64,000 nt of DNA from Helianthus annuus (GCF_002127325.2 NC_035438.2:144718708-144782707), one strand, 5' to 3'. Counted from the stretch's first letter, positions 41,709 to 55,407 are shown. Notes: a model not told the origin generated them from the letters alone. Program-made: numbers and translations.

Positions 41709-44700
41709 TGTAACACCTCGAAAATTTTTGTCCAATAATGTATTGACACGTGTCATAAGCTTTGAACGTGTGAAAGATTACGTATGAAGGACTAAAGTTG
41801 ACAAACAAGAAAAGTATGTGAATATAAGGGTTCAAAATGTCAACAATGAATAAATATGTCTTTCAATAACCCTACATGATGTTTACATCCTTAAACGAAT
41901 AAATCATGGATCATACGAAGCTAATTGTGAAAGAAAGTGAGGAATTACAAACTACAGGGGCTAAATGTGTCAACATGTTTAAAGTATACCTCTGAGTGAT
42001 GTTTTAGTGGACCTGAAGCTTTGTAATGATAAATTATACTCACAAGAATATGTGATAAAAATTTCACAAGGTTTCGATTAAGTATGAGAAAGTTATGACA
42101 ATATTCGTATACGAGGGGTTAAAAGCGTCAACGTTGAAATTTAAGACTTTTCGGTGAACGTATGAATAACCGGGGACCAAACAAAGTTGTTTTATGACTT
42201 GAAGTCCTTAAAAGTCAAGTTTGGGGGTTTATAGTGCAAGAAATGAGCTTAAAATCAAGTTTGGAAGGACCAGGGACCAAAATTGCAATTTATGAAACTT
42301 TGTGACCGGATCAGACTAGCCATGCGGGGCGCGTAAGATCCTTATGGATTCTTATGCGGGCCGCGTCAGAGTGCCAGTTACAGAAAATGATGGCAGCTGC
42401 CTGTTCCAGCCGGTTTAACCGACTTAACTTACCATTTTTCAATACCTGGAGCTTGTTTGATGGTTTTAAAGAGTATAGGGACACTTGGAATGATCCCATA
42501 ACAATCCTAGACTTGTTTAGCATGATCAAATTGATCCAAGAAACCTATATAAAGGCCTTGAATTTGGGTTTTCATTTGCTCATTCACTTGTAACCATCAC
42601 AACTCACTTCTTGGAGGTTCCTGGAGCTCAAGCATCTTTCCTAGTGATCATTAGTTGTGATTAGGACTATTGTAAGTATGCTTAACCTCCTTTAATTCAG
42701 TTTTGCTTAGTTTATTAGCGTTTAGTCAAACCGTCGTAATTAAGGTTTGACTTCGTCATTAATCTTAATTGCTCCAGTAATTTGTCAATATGAAAGTACC
42801 TAGGAGTTGGTAATTATGTGGGCATTAAACCTCTAAAAGGTCTCCCTCTGATTCCCACTCTAATTAGGTCAATTGTCGAGTCAAACTTGATTATAAAAAG
42901 TCAACAGGAAGCTATTTTGTAAATAAACACATAATTATTAATGTGTAAGCTATGAAACCTATTTTGGCATTAATATAACTTGGTAATTAATATAAGAACA
43001 TGTCTAAACATGTTCAACTCGACAATTTTTAGTTTAAGCTTGGTTCGGGACCGAAAGTCGCATAGTTTGACTTATGCTTTGACTTTTAGTTCTGACCCGT
43101 TTGAGCATGATTTAGGAATGCCTTAGAGCTCTAATAGGACCAAGTTACCTATAAGTATAACCCTCTGAGATTATACAACTTGGTTCATTGGTTATCCAAT
43201 TCGTATGCATGATTCCGTTAAATGCTTAAATGTTGACTATTATGCCCTTGTGACCTAAAAACATGATTTTTGATAAAGTGAAAGAATAGAAACCTTCACT
43301 ACTGATTTATAAACTTGTCCCTAGAATTTGACATCAGTTTGAGGTCTAGATTAAGAGTTATGCTCATTAGCGTAATTAAGAAGCTTTTAAGCAAATAAAC
43401 CGCATAATTAGCATATAGCCTATCTAAGCCCAATTTTTAATACCAAACTTATTACCCACTGATGTAATATAATATTTTGGGATTTTTGAAGATTTTTATT
43501 TATTTTTAGGCTGAGCATAACTTAGGATTCTAAGCTTGATTCGATAATTGCCGGTTTTGCCCTTTTAGGCTATAAAATGAGTTTTACAAATCCTTTTGAC
43601 CCCAAACCTTTATTCTACTGATCTAATATGATAAATAAGGTATTTTGAGCCTTCTGGAATAATAAAATTATCAGCTTTCCTTTGAAAACCCGAAAATGGC
43701 TCCAAATCGCCTTTTTAAGCGTTTTTAACGCATAGTATATATTAAAACCATTTTTATAAATACAAGGTTTGATGCTTACTGGTATTTTTAGTAAATATTT
43801 ACATTCTAACAGTAAGCAAAGGTCTTAAGCTCAGATTTCCGATTTTGACCTTTTAGGCTTATGTGAAATTACCAAAATGCCCTTAAGATGCATAGTTTGG
43901 TCATAAAGGATAGATTTCACATATAAGTTATACCTTACTGATATAACTTAGTAAATTGAGTATTTTTACTGATTACATCAGACTCGAAACTCAGAAACAT
44001 ATTTAAACCCTTTTATAACCTTTTAAATGACCAAAATGCCCCTGCGAGGCATAAACTGGTTTTAAATTCGTGTTGGGCATAATAGAAGACATCCTACTGA
44101 TGTCACAACATATTTAAGGCATATTAACTTGTGGAACATGTTCATGACTCTTATGGTTACCCGTTACGCATGTTTCGCGTTCGGATCGGCCTATGTGACT
44201 AGTTTGCATATATTAGCCGAAACGGGTCAAACCATATCGTCTTTGTCTCAAAATCCAGAATGTGTTTAAGTTACCCATATTAAACAAGCATGCAAGCTTG
44301 TCGGGTCAAAACCACATTCTAAACCGGTCTTCGCTTTATCATGCGTTTGAACCATGTATTCCTTTTGAAAACTAACCGGTCTAAGTCTGAACTTAATTAA
44401 AGACCCGTTAGGATTCTAATAGGTTATTAAAACCTTCATTCCAGATTAGGAGCGCAGTAAAAGCTACGTGCACTCGCTGTAATTGAATTATACTATTGCT
44501 CAGGTAAATACCCTTAACTTATTTTCCCTATACGGGCTTGGGATACGGTACTATAAAAGTACCGCTTGGTCGTGTGTATGTAGTCATTTAAATCGGAATG
44601 TGATTGATGTATTTACATAACCTGTTTGATATGTATTATTTGGTGTATGGCCTTTGGGGGTTAAATGACCATGTCCCGGATATCCTTGGCATCATTCATG

Positions 44701-45313
44701 AAATGGCCACGACCTAAGCACGGGGTGTAGGCGTACACCTGACAGCTGCCTTATGTAAAAACTGGTATCCCACTGTAAGGAATCGACCTTGTGGGCATTA
44801 TACCTGTGGTGTGTCAGTTAACTTAAGTCCGGCCCTACAAACCGGCCCTAATGGACGACAAATGAGTAAAACTGTATACAAGATTATTTTGATTAATTGT
44901 CCCAAGTAATAAAAATATTTTTGCCGAAGTGCATTTAAATCAATTTTCAAACTCTTTTCAAAATGAGTCAGTTAAGTTGTATTTACCAGTGCAAACTGAC
45001 GTATTTTCCAAAAAGGCTAAGTGCAGGTGCTAGACGAAATAGGCTGGCTACTCCAGGCATCATTACTCAAGTCTCGCAAGCTTTAGATGTCAAAGTCTAT
45101 TGAACAGTTTCCTTTTTATTTGATCCGCCTGTGGATCTGTTTCGACTGTGTTGTAATACTTAAACATTACATTTTGTTCAGTTGAAATAAATCTATATCT
45201 TTTGCTTCCGCTGTGCATTTATATGTTGTGTTGTTTGACTATGATGATATCAATGACGTCACGATACTCCCCACCGGGCCCACCGGTGACACGTGGAAAA
45301 TAGGGGTGTGACA
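41709..45313 (+). mobile_element. T4 element 5' LTR (about 3.6 kb)
   Basis: TGTAACACCTCG to GGGTGTGACA. Preceded by GTTTC (41704-41708), which recurs after the 3' LTR (54473-54477). Palindrome pair GCGGGGCGCG / ATGCGGGCCGCGT (42324-42366) and TATATAAAGG (42546). By eye roughly 35 substitutions separate it from the 3' LTR, about 1%. Confidence 0.9.
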
Positions 45314-45316
45314 GGT

Positions 45317-45330
45317 TGGTATCAGAGCCA
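45317..45330 (+). promoter_or_regulatory. T4 primer binding site (tRNA-Met type)
   Basis: TGGTATCAGAGCCA three bases after the LTR end. Confidence 0.9.
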
Positions 45331-46832
45331 ACGCTGAGTGAATTAAACACTAGCCTTTTGTGTTTAATCTCAGTTACACAACTGCACATTCTTGAGTCTA
45401 GACAAGAACTTAGGACTAATCCTAGTTTGTTTTGTTTTTGTTTCCTTTGTTATTTTATGATTAGCCCTTGCATGGGCAAGTCATTATGTTAGAAGTCCCG
45501 CTTAGGGCAACCATGTATTGTTTAAATTTTAGTGGAACGTTTAAGTTCCTATTATAAGATCTACCATTATAATAAAGTGGCAAAGTCTAAAAAGGACAAG
45601 ACCTAGCTCATGTAAGACAGGGCCAAGATGGTAGTTCCTCAATTAGATTCAGATCCTTGCATACATCTCAATTTAGGTTTGCTCTGCGTTATGTTAAAAA
45701 GAGAATCTTAGGGGTAAAACCTAGCCACGTGTCGTCTCAGACATGGCCAAGATGGTAGAACCTGTCTAAAAGATTCCAAATTTATGTTAACATCTGTAAG
45801 TATGTTAACATGTTGGGCAAATTGTGATGCAGTATAAATCACACAGGCCATCTTTGAAAATTGGGATTTATTTAAAATTCCCTGTAAGTAAAATAGCCAT
45901 CCATTAAGGATGAAGTGCCTACGGGTAATAAATAACGTCCTCTGGGACTAAGAGACAGTAGAAGTCTACAACTCACTGTCTAGGAAAGGTAATGAACTTT
46001 GATTCAAACCTTAAATACCTAGATCCTGTAAGAATCCTGGTTTATAAATTAAACTTGTCTACGTGACTAGGCCTTTTGTGCCATTATTAACTTATAATTT
46101 AGGGCTATAATGAAAATCCTGAATAAAATAAATATTATTCCTTTTCTGCCAGTATTTATATTAAAAAGAATCTCAAAGGGTATAACCTAGCTTGAATGTC
46201 ATTAAAGGCCTGGCTATGATGGTAAGACCTGTATAAGAGATTCAAATCCTTGTTAAACACCTGAAAACGTGTTAACACCCCCGACAACAGTGATGCGATA
46301 AAATCACATTTGTCATCCTTATATTAAGAATTTCCAAACCCCTCTTTTAGTCTAAATGATCAGTAGGAATCATGACTAATAAACGTCGAACATGATGTAC
46401 ACATCTAAACATCCATCTGGGATGTATACCTACGGGTAAGGATGTATACATGAAAAAGATAGTTTCATTTCATAACTTCTTGTCAAGACAATGAACTATG
46501 AAATTTTCCGATCCAAAGGAATCATTGATTATGTTTTAAAATTTCCCTAGTGACAAGGCCTCTGTGCCACCAAAAGTCCTTTGGAACAAGCCCTTGTGCT
46601 ATATAAAATGTCGGTACAACATTGACAGTCGTGGTCCCCTGTCTAATAGATATGAAGGATTATATTCCGTCTAAACGCCAAAGATGGTTTATTTAAAAAC
46701 CTAGGCAAAACATAATCAAATAAATACTATCTATTGGCCTATATGGTTGGTTTACACCATGGCTATTTAATCATCAAGTTCGAAAATTCAGCAAATTATT
46801 ACTGCCTAGTCTATAACCTTCAAAGCTTCATC

Positions 46833-47440
46833 ATGGATGACTCATGTGAAGCTCACCATCATCCAGTCGATCAGAATAATAATACAAGACTGAAATTAAC
46901 GGGCACTGAGCTACAGGCTATGTTAGATATAGCCGTAAACAAAGCAGTGGACCGAGTATTAAAGGATCATAAGTGAAAGTGCGAGAATATCCCAAATAAG
47001 GGTTACAAAAAGGGTAAGACTGGTCCAAGTTGCAACCAGTCCAAGCCAAAGGAGGCAAAACCCAAATGTAAACCTGCGGGAAGAAGCACTTCGGAAAATG
47101 TTCCTATGAACAGACTAGGGGATGTGTCATCTGTAAGGAGATGGATCACGAGACCCATGAATGCAAGGACTTGAAGGACGCCACGTGCTATGGTGGTGGC
47201 GAGAAGAGGCGCATAAAGACCCGTTGTCCAAAGAAGGCAACTAAAGGAAAGTGCACTTTAGAGTCACAAGCTAGGCCTTGTGGAATTTGTAACAAGAAAG
47301 GGCACAAGACTTTGGAGTGCCAAGACATAAAGGATGCAACCTGCTATAGTTGCAGTGGAAAAAGGCACGTCAAAACAAAATGCCCAAATAAAACCAAGCA
47401 GCCTGGAGAGGTTGAGAAGACCAAAGCTGAAAACTCTTAA
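46833..47440 (+). pseudogene. gag: T4 gag remnant with multiple CCHC knuckles
   Basis: A short N-terminal piece (from ATG 46833, MDDSCEAHHH.., to TGA 46974) and then, mostly in the frame of 47141-47440, a Lys/Cys-rich array. CVICKEMDHETHEC, CGICNKKGHKTLEC and CYSCSGKRHVKTKC match C-x2-C-x4-H-x4-C; a first knuckle (about 47070-47105) is in another frame and one more (CYGGGEKRRIKTRC) has lost ligands. Five tandem knuckles is more than most plant gypsy Gag proteins have. They would bind RNA in the particle. The array is unusually well kept in a wrecked interior. Confidence 0.75.
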
Positions 47441-47499
47441 ATGGATGCTCAAGAGGCTATTCAGGATGACAATGTCACAATGGATACTATTCTTTATCA

Positions 47500-47770
47500 A
47501 TAACGCTCGTACTAGGGTATTATTTAATTAAGGATCAGATAAGTCTTTTGTAGACAATGGATTTTGTAAATCATTAAATCTTCCTGTTAAAACTCTAAGC
47601 GTTAAATATAAAGTAGGATTGGCCAATGGTACCTCAGAGACTGCTTCAGCAATATTAGATGGATGTTTTGTATCCATTAGGAGCCATTCTTTTCCACTGT
47701 CCTTGTTTCTGTTGAAATAGAGGGACTCGATATAGTGATAAGAATGGATTGGTCGTCTTATAGCTAAGCC
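47500..47770 (+). pseudogene. T4 aspartic protease remnant
   Basis: Segments such as GSDKSFVDNGFCKSLNLPV and LANGTSETASAILDGCFVSI fit a retropepsin, but a stop sits in the active-site region and others follow; the catalytic triplet is not intact. Confidence 0.6.
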
Positions 47771-48623
47771 CATATTGTGGGTAATAAGAAGCAAGTAATT
47801 ATCAAGACTCCTTATGGTGAGCTTTTGACAATTTAAGGAGACACATGGTATGGAATGCCTATGTATCTACTGAATTTGGTATTTAATACCAAAGCTTTGA
47901 GTATGGAAACTCAGAAAACACAAACAGCAGTCGCGATGCTAGGAATGCGACAAATGTTAATGGTGCATCAAATATGAACCTTGATGTTAATAGAGTTAAT
48001 CTCCAAAACTGTAGTTAACACAGCCATTGGTAAGGCTATGAGAAAGGTCATGAAAAGGATCAAGAAGCTGAATGTTGTTTGCTTTAAAACACATGTCGCT
48101 ACTCATGAGAAGAGCTTCATTCATACTTCAAATGCAAAGAATAATCTTAACAGAATCATATATGGCAAGGAGCCCATTCCTTTTAGGATGTACTTAAAAG
48201 TACTTCGTCTCTTGGAAGTCAAGAGACTTCAATAGTAAAAAGGGGCCATCGATTACAGGAAATTGCTGAATGAAGTAGAAACCATTAGGTGGATCGACAG
48301 ATAAGCTGGAAAGGACAAGGTGAGGTATGCATCACAATCAATTGATGGCAGTACCCTTAATTAGTGAGGACATTAATGAAGTCCACAAGAAAGATCCCCT
48401 TATACAATACGGGGTGGTCCAAGTTTTAGGGACCTTATTAGGATAACCTATTATCCGCATCACGAATGGAAAAGGATGAAATAAGAATTTTATGATTGTC
48501 TCCATAAAAGTTCTAGGATGTCGACAGTATGTCGCAAATTTTAATTCTTTGACTAAGATAGTACCCCATTCCAATTACCCAAAATCCAAGCTTAAACGCA
48601 AGCAATTGATGGTGGTTAGCAGA

Positions 48624-48860
48624 TGTAACACCTTGAAAATTCGTGTTCAATAAAATAAAGACACGTGTCATATGAGACAAACGTGTCAGGGACCCGGATC
48701 AAATACGTACGTATGGTAGGATTTAAGAAGGGCGTCATGTTATTTAAATACCTCTGAACGACCCATGGGCGACATGTTATTAAAATACCTCTGAGCGACC
48801 CAATATATAAATCCCAAGACCATGAATCGATACGATAAATGTCCAATAAATTAGCCGGTT
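48624..48860 (+). mobile_element. LTR fragment related to T4, within its interior
   Basis: Starts TGTAACACCTTGAAAATTCG and contains ACACGTGTCATA, like the first 60 bases of T4's LTR, then diverges and duplicates a CGACATGTTATT/TACCTCTGAGCGACCCA unit. It may be a remnant of another family captured in T4's interior. Confidence 0.5.
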
Positions 48861-49260
48861 GTTCCTAGATAAATTAATTTCATAGGTCTCAAAGCTTGCT
48901 CATTTTAAATCCATAATGGATCTATCTCAGCTACTCACGTTGTATAGATTAAGAAACAACCAGTCAAAGCTGAGACTACCCTAAATTTTGTCAAAGATTT
49001 TGCAGCTAAGTTTAAAGGGATTAAGAATGGAGGTGTTTAACCCTCCTGATGAATGATTAGAGGCATTCTACGTTAATAATGACATTAGATAAATCCCTTA
49101 TGGTGATTTTATTGCTAGGAGTTATGTTTGGTTTCAGATCCTGCTAAGTCTCTCATAAAACCCTAAGCTTAGTAAACTTTTAGAAATTTCCCATAAGAAC
49201 CCCATATATTAAGTGTAAGGTAAAACTTACAGGCGAAATCATAAGAACCATTTCTTCTGT

Positions 49261-49408
49261 ACCTGTCAGAAACCTTCAGTCGTAAAATTCTAGTGTACCC
49301 TCTCTCCAGATGAAGTACGTCAGAATATGTAGTTGATCAGAAACCTTCAGTCGTAAAATTCTAGTGTACCCTCTCTCCAGATGAAGTACGTCAGAATATG
49401 TAGTTGAT
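49261..49408. repeat. Tandem duplication, period about 71
   Basis: GAAACCTTCAGTCGTAAAAT through GAATATGTAGTTGAT occurs twice with no differences that I can see, in the decayed T4 interior. Confidence 0.9.
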
Positions 49409-49929
49409 ATTTCTTGATCTCTATCGATTAAGAATACCAGATGGTATGGCAAAAAGCGCCATATGAGGATTGATGTATCTTAATAAGTTCCATAGATTGC
49501 TTCCATGCCTGATCAGTATGGAGGTTTAATGCATGGAACCACAAAGATATCCTGATGGTTATATGGTACAAAAGTCAACTAATGGTATTCAAAGAAGATA
49601 TCCAGCATGGAATTGTTCAAGAAAATATCTTCGATTAAGGATTTCGTGGACTCGTAACATAAATGTGTCACTTATCTGACACATAATATGATAGATGAAC
49701 TGGAGCCTGAGATTTGGAAAATCTCTATAACCTCCTTGTATCTTGATTATCTTCTCCTAAGATTACCCTGTATACCCCCTAAGAGGCTAGTAGAGTTAAG
49801 ATTTATATCCCATTTAGGGTTGTATTATTATGAATTCTCCAAGATGGCCAGTACCATCATTAGAAGAATCGAAACCCTGATTAAGTGAGTTTTAAAATAG
49901 AGGATTCATACAGCCTAACTTAATATTCT

Positions 49930-50010
49930 GAGAATTCAGGTATAGTTAATTAAGAAAGACGGTTCATTTTGCGTTTGCATTGATTACCGCAACCCTAATT
50001 AGGCAGTAAT
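49930..50010 (+). pseudogene. T4 reverse transcriptase remnant
   Basis: Encodes LIKKDGSFCVCIDYRNPN followed by a stop, clearly derived from the RT motif around KKDGSxRxCIDYR. No YxDD box can be found downstream in readable frame. Confidence 0.65.
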
Positions 50011-50868
50011 TGAAAGTCTTTCTTTCTGACTTCTACCTCTCTCTTTGAAAATATAGACTGAAAAATTGCCATCAGCTGCCCAGGATCGTCGATCTGTTCG
50101 ACAAACTGTAAGGATTAGCTATTACTTGAAATTAGTTTTAAGCAGTGGTTGGAATAACCATCTCACCTTAAAATAAGCTTTTCTATAATAGTTGCTATAT
50201 AAGTATCAAGGTTGCTCCTTTGGAGACCTTGTATAGATGAAATATCAAAACGTCCGTTTGATGGACGAGACTTTGGGAAGTCCAATTATCAGGATCTGAA
50301 AGTTGCCTTGGAAACAATGAATAAGATCATGCAAATCCATAATCATCTGTAAGTTGCCAGTATTCAGCAGAAAATCAAGGATTAATGAAAATAGCAACCT
50401 TCCTAAGTTTTTGTTAAGAAATAAGGTTCAACAAAAGATATCACCCTGGAAGGGTGTGCCAATTTGTTAATAATCAGACTAGTTAAGCTCTGAATATATA
50501 AAATCATTCGAAGGAACCGAATATATCAAGATTAAATAAGCTTATAAGCTAAAACCTACTTAAAGAGCTTGGCGGAGATTGCCATGTATTACACACTAAT
50601 GGTTTGGGGATATGTTTCACCAATAAGTTGAAAAGCATTATCACATAATGATATGCAGATTTATGATATGATGGGAAACCTGCATCGATTAAGGATCGAC
50701 AGGTTAAGAAGCTCCAAAAAGGGTACCTATACCTATTATAGAGATCAACTTGGAAGCGTAGAAAGGCTCCAGATATGCTGTAGAAGTTAAAGTCCATTAT
50801 GCGACAAAAAGTACTTCCAGCATTTTAGCAAATCTCGAGGTCGAGATTTATTTTAAGGGGGTGAGGAT

Positions 50869-53800
50869 GTAACACCTCGAAAATTTTTGTCCAATAATGT
50901 ATTGACACGTGTCATAAGCTTTGAACGTGTGAAAGATTACGTATGAAGGACTAAAGTTGACAAACAAGAAAAGTATGTGAATGTAAGGATTCAAAATGTC
51001 AACAATGAATAAATATGTCTTCCAATAACCCTACATGATGTTTACATCCTTAAACGAATAAATCATGGATCATACGAAGCTAATTGTGAAAGAAAGTGAG
51101 GAATTACAAACTACAGGGGCTAAATGTGTCAACATGTTTAAACTATACCTCTGAGTGATCTTTTAGCGAACCCGAAGCTTTGTAATGATAAATTATACTC
51201 ACAAGAATATATGATAAAAATTTCACAAGGTTTCGATTAAGTATGAGAAAGTTATGACAATATTCGTATACGAGGGGTTAAAAGCGTCAACGTTGAAATT
51301 TAAGACTTTTTGGTGAACGTATGAATAACCGGGGACCAAACAAAGTTGTTTTATGACTTGAAGTCCTTAAAAGTCAAGTTTGGGGGTTTATAGTGCAAGA
51401 AATGAGCTTAAAATCAAGTTTGGAAGGACCAGGGACCAAAATTGCAATTTATGAAACTTTGTGACCGGATCAGACTAGCCATGCGGGGCGCGTAAGATCC
51501 TTATGGATTCTTACGCGGGCCGCGTCAGAGTGCCAGTTACAGAAAATGATGGCAGCTGCCTGTTCCAGCCGGTTTAACCGACTTAACTTACCATTTTTCA
51601 ATACCTGGAGCTTGTTTGATGGTTTTAAAGAGTATAGGGACACTTGGAATGATCCCATAACAATCCTAGACTTGTTTGGCATGATCAAATTGATCCAAGA
51701 AACCTATATAAAGGCCTTGAATTTGGGTTTTCATTTGCTCATTCACTTGTAACCATCACAACTCACTTCTTGGAGGTTCCTGGAGCTCAAGCATCTTTCC
51801 TAGTGATCATTAGTTGTGATTAGGACTATTGTAAGTATGCTTAACCTCCTTTAATTCAGTTTTGCTTAGTTTATTAGCGTTTAGTCAAACCGTCGTAATT
51901 AAGGTTTGACTTCGTCATTAATCTTAATTGCTCCAGTAATTTGTCAATATGAAAGTACCTAGGAGTTGGTAATTATGTGGGCATTAAACCTCTAAAAGGT
52001 CTCCCTCTGATTCCCACTCTAATTAGGTCAATTGTCGAGTCAAACTTGATTATAAAAATTCAACAGGAAGCTATTTTGTAAATAAACACATAATTATTAA
52101 TGTGTAAGCTATGAAACCTGTTTTGACATTAATATAACTTGGTAATTAATATAAGAACATGTCTAAACATGTTCAACTCGACAATTTTTAGTTTAAGCTT
52201 GGTTCGGGACCGAAAGTCGCATAGGTTGACTTATGCTTTGACTTTTAGTTCTGACCCGTTTGAGCATGATTTAGGAATGCCTTAGAGCTCTAATAGGACC
52301 AAGTTACCTATAAGTATAACCCTCTGAGATTATACAACTTGGTTCATTGGTTATCCAATTCGTATGCATGATTCCGTTAAATGCTTAAATGTTGACTATT
52401 ATGCCCTTATGACCTAAAAACATGATTTTTGATAAAGTGAAAGAATAGAAACCTTCACTACTGATTTATAAACTTGTCCCTAGAATTTGACATCAGTTTG
52501 AGGTCTAGATTAAGAGTTATGCTCATTAGCGTAATTAAGAAGCTTTTAAGCAAATAAACCGCATAATTAGCATATAGCCTATCTAAACCCAATTTTTAAT
52601 ACCAAACTTATTACCCACTGATGTAATATAATATTTTGGGATTTTTGAAGATTTTTATTTATTTTTAGGCTGAGCATAACTTAGGATTCTAAGCTTGATT
52701 CGATAATTGCCGGTTTTGCCCTTTTAGGCTATAAAATGAGTTTTACAAATCCTTTTGACCCCAAACCTTTATTCTACTGATCTAATATGATAAATAAGGT
52801 ATTTTGAGCCTTCTGGAATAATAAAATTATCAGCTTTCCTTTGAAAACCCGGAAATGGCTCCAAATCGCCTTTTTAAGCGTTTTTAACGCATAGTATATA
52901 TTAAAACCATTTTTATAAATACAAGGTTTGATGCTTACTGGTATTTTTAGTACATATTTACATTCTAACAGTAAGCAAAGGTCTTAAGCTCAGATTTCCG
53001 ATTTTAACCTTTTAGGCTTATGTGAAATTACCAAAATGCCCTTAAGATGCATAGTTTGCTCATAAAGGATAGATTTCACATATAAGTTATACCTTACTGA
53101 TATAACTTAGTAAATTGAGTATTTTTACTGATTACATCAGACTCGAAACTCAGAAACATATTTAAACCCTTTTATAACCTTTTAAATGACCAAAATGCCC
53201 CTGCGAGGCATAAACTGGTTTTAAATTCGTGTTGGGCATAATAGAAGACATCCTACTGATGTCACAACATATTTAAGGCATATTAACTTGTGGAACATGT
53301 TCATGACTCTTATGGTTACCCGTTACGCATGTTTCGCGTTCGGATCGGCCTATGTGACTAGTTTGCATATATTAGCCGAAACGGGTCAAACCATATCGTC
53401 TTTGTCTCAAAATCCAGAATGTGTTTAAGTTACCCATATTAAACAAGCATGCAAGCTTGTCGGGTCAAAACCACATTCTAAACCGGTCTTCGCTTTATCA
53501 TGCGTTTGAACCGTGTATTCCTTTTGAAAATTAACCGGTCTAAGTCTGAACTTAATTAAAGACCCGTTAGGATTCTAATAGGTTATTAAAACCTTCGTTC
53601 CAGATTAGGAGCCCAGTAAAAGCTACGTGCACTCGCTGTAATTGAATTATACTATTGCTCAGGTAAATACCCTTAACTTATTTTCCCTATACGGGCTTGG
53701 GATACGGTACTATAAAAGTACCGCTTGGTCGGGTGTATGTAGTCATTTAAATCGGAATGTGATTGATGTATTTACATAACCTGTTTGATATGTATTATTT

Positions 53801-54472
53801 GGTGTATGGCCTTTGGGGGTTAAATGACCATGTCCCGGATATCCTTGGCATCATTCATGAAATGGCCACGACCTAAGCACGGGGTGTAGGCGTACACCTG
53901 ACAGCTGCCTTATGTAAAAACTGGTATCCCACTGTAAGGAATCGACCTTGTGGGCATTATACCTATGGTGTGTCAGTTAACTTAAGTCCGGCCCTACAAA
54001 CCGGCCCTAATGGACGAAAAATGAGTAAAACTGTATACAAGATTGTTTTGATTAATTGTCCCAAGTAATAAAAATATTTTTGCCGAAGTGCATTTAAATC
54101 AATTTTCAAACTCTTTTCAAAATGAGTCAGTTAAGTTGTATTTACCAGTGCAAACTGACGTATTTTCCAAAAAGGCTAAGTGCAGGTGTTAGACGAAATA
54201 GGCTGGCTACTCCAGGCATCATTACTCAAGTCTCGCAAGCTTTAGATGTCAAAGTCTGTTGAACAGTTTCCTTTTTATTTGATCCGCCTGTGGATCTGTT
54301 TCGACTGTGTTGTAATACTTAAACATTACATTTTGTTCAGTTGAAATAAATCTATATCTTTTGCTTCCGCTGTGCATTTATATGTTGTGTTGTTTGACTA
54401 TGATGATATCAATGATGTCACGATACTCCCCACCGGGCCCATCGGTGACACGTGGAAAATAGGGGTGTGACA
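50869..54472 (+). mobile_element. T4 element 3' LTR (about 3.6 kb)
   Basis: Same termini as the 5' LTR; TSD GTTTC follows. The second palindrome of its pair reads ACGCGG G CCGCGT (perfect) at about 51513, where the 5' LTR has ATGCGG (one C-to-T change). Confidence 0.9.
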
Positions 54473-55407
54473 GTTTCCGCCACGTTTTGTATGTTCTACG
54501 TGGTCGGGGTGTGACAATATGCTCATCCCGCATATGAACACATTATACTACATTTTGAACCGTTGTAACCATTTGACTATGTGAACCGTATTAACCCTTC
54601 GATTATATGAACCGTTTGTAACCATTGAACCGTGTAAACCAGTTGTATCCGTTGACATGATTTACATTTGACAATAGACATTTGACTATACATAAACATT
54701 TCCACAATTGTTAAACATTTCATCTTGATGGTTTGGTTTGAGTAAGTTATTAAGTAACGAGGCGTGTGTAATATGATACAAGCATGGTGGATACGCCGCT
54801 GGTACTTCCTATATATAAGTGTTTGTATAGTATTACATATCGTAGCGTTATTTGAATCATTTCAATTTGAGACATATGACATTTTATACAAATAACACAC
54901 TTTTCACGAGACATTGTTTTACAAACGACTTATCTTATACAAACTCATTTTACATGATTATCCATTTAACCATACAGTGTTCTCTTATTTATACATATCA
55001 TCTGATCTTATCGTTTTTCAAATGATTTACAAGACAAAGCAAATTACAAGGTTCATGACTAAACATTTTCTCAAACATAAGTCATGAATTCCGTTTTCAC
55101 AAAACCAATGTATCTCACAGGCATTTTTATGCTGACGTACCTATTTTCACATGTGTTTTCAGGAGATGATGCATAGGACTTATCAAGACATACTTAGGCG
55201 GACCTGTGCCTTAGTGACTTAAAACGAGACAAGAAATAGTTAATTTATGTTATGTACTCTTCGGTTCTTGTTTAAACAATGTATACTTTCATATTTGTTT
55301 AATACAACGAAACTTCATTTGCCATGGATTTGAAACAATTAATTCTGTTACAACACTCCCCGGCGTTTCCGCCGCGGTTGCATGTTATACGCGGCCGGGG
55401 TGTGACA

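Larger units (their letters stand above)
45314..50868 (+). other. T4 interior, decayed gag-pol remnants
   Basis: 5.5 kb with no long ORF. 45340-46730 is leader-like, with a CAAGATGGTA(A/G) motif recurring at about 45626, 45750 and 46215. Recognisable remnants are a gag N-terminal piece, a zinc-knuckle array, a broken protease, and RT-like words such as KKDGSFCVCIDYRNP near 49960-50000. Between them no homology can be recognised. It ends in the polypurine tract TTTTAAGGGGGTGAGGA next to the 3' LTR. Confidence 0.7.
38770..54516 (+). mobile_element. Solo LTR, inner copy of the same family
   Basis: Inserted in the outer LTR with ATATG duplications (38765-38769, 54517-54521). LTR parts: 38770-41708 and 54478-54516, about 3.0 kb. 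It is closely similar to the outer copy except in the segment before the TATA box (39285-39520), where the palindrome pair is different (GGCTTACGG A CCGTAAGCC at 39300 and TACGG T CCGTA at 39327). TATAAATA at 39526. Its VNTR has only 3 units. Confidence 0.85.
36273..55407 (+). mobile_element. Solo LTR, outer copy, interrupted by nested insertions
   Basis: Begins TGTGACACC and ends GGGTGTGACA, flanked by CACCG duplications (36268-36272, 55408-55412). LTR parts: 36273-38769 and 54522-55407, about 3.4 kb in all. It carries two perfect odd palindromes (CAGGCGG C CCGCCTG at 37117 and ATGCGG G CCGCAT at 37149), TATAAATA at 37348, and a 51-bp VNTR (38391-38760). The termini fit Ty3/gypsy LTRs; no internal domain. 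Confidence 0.85.
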
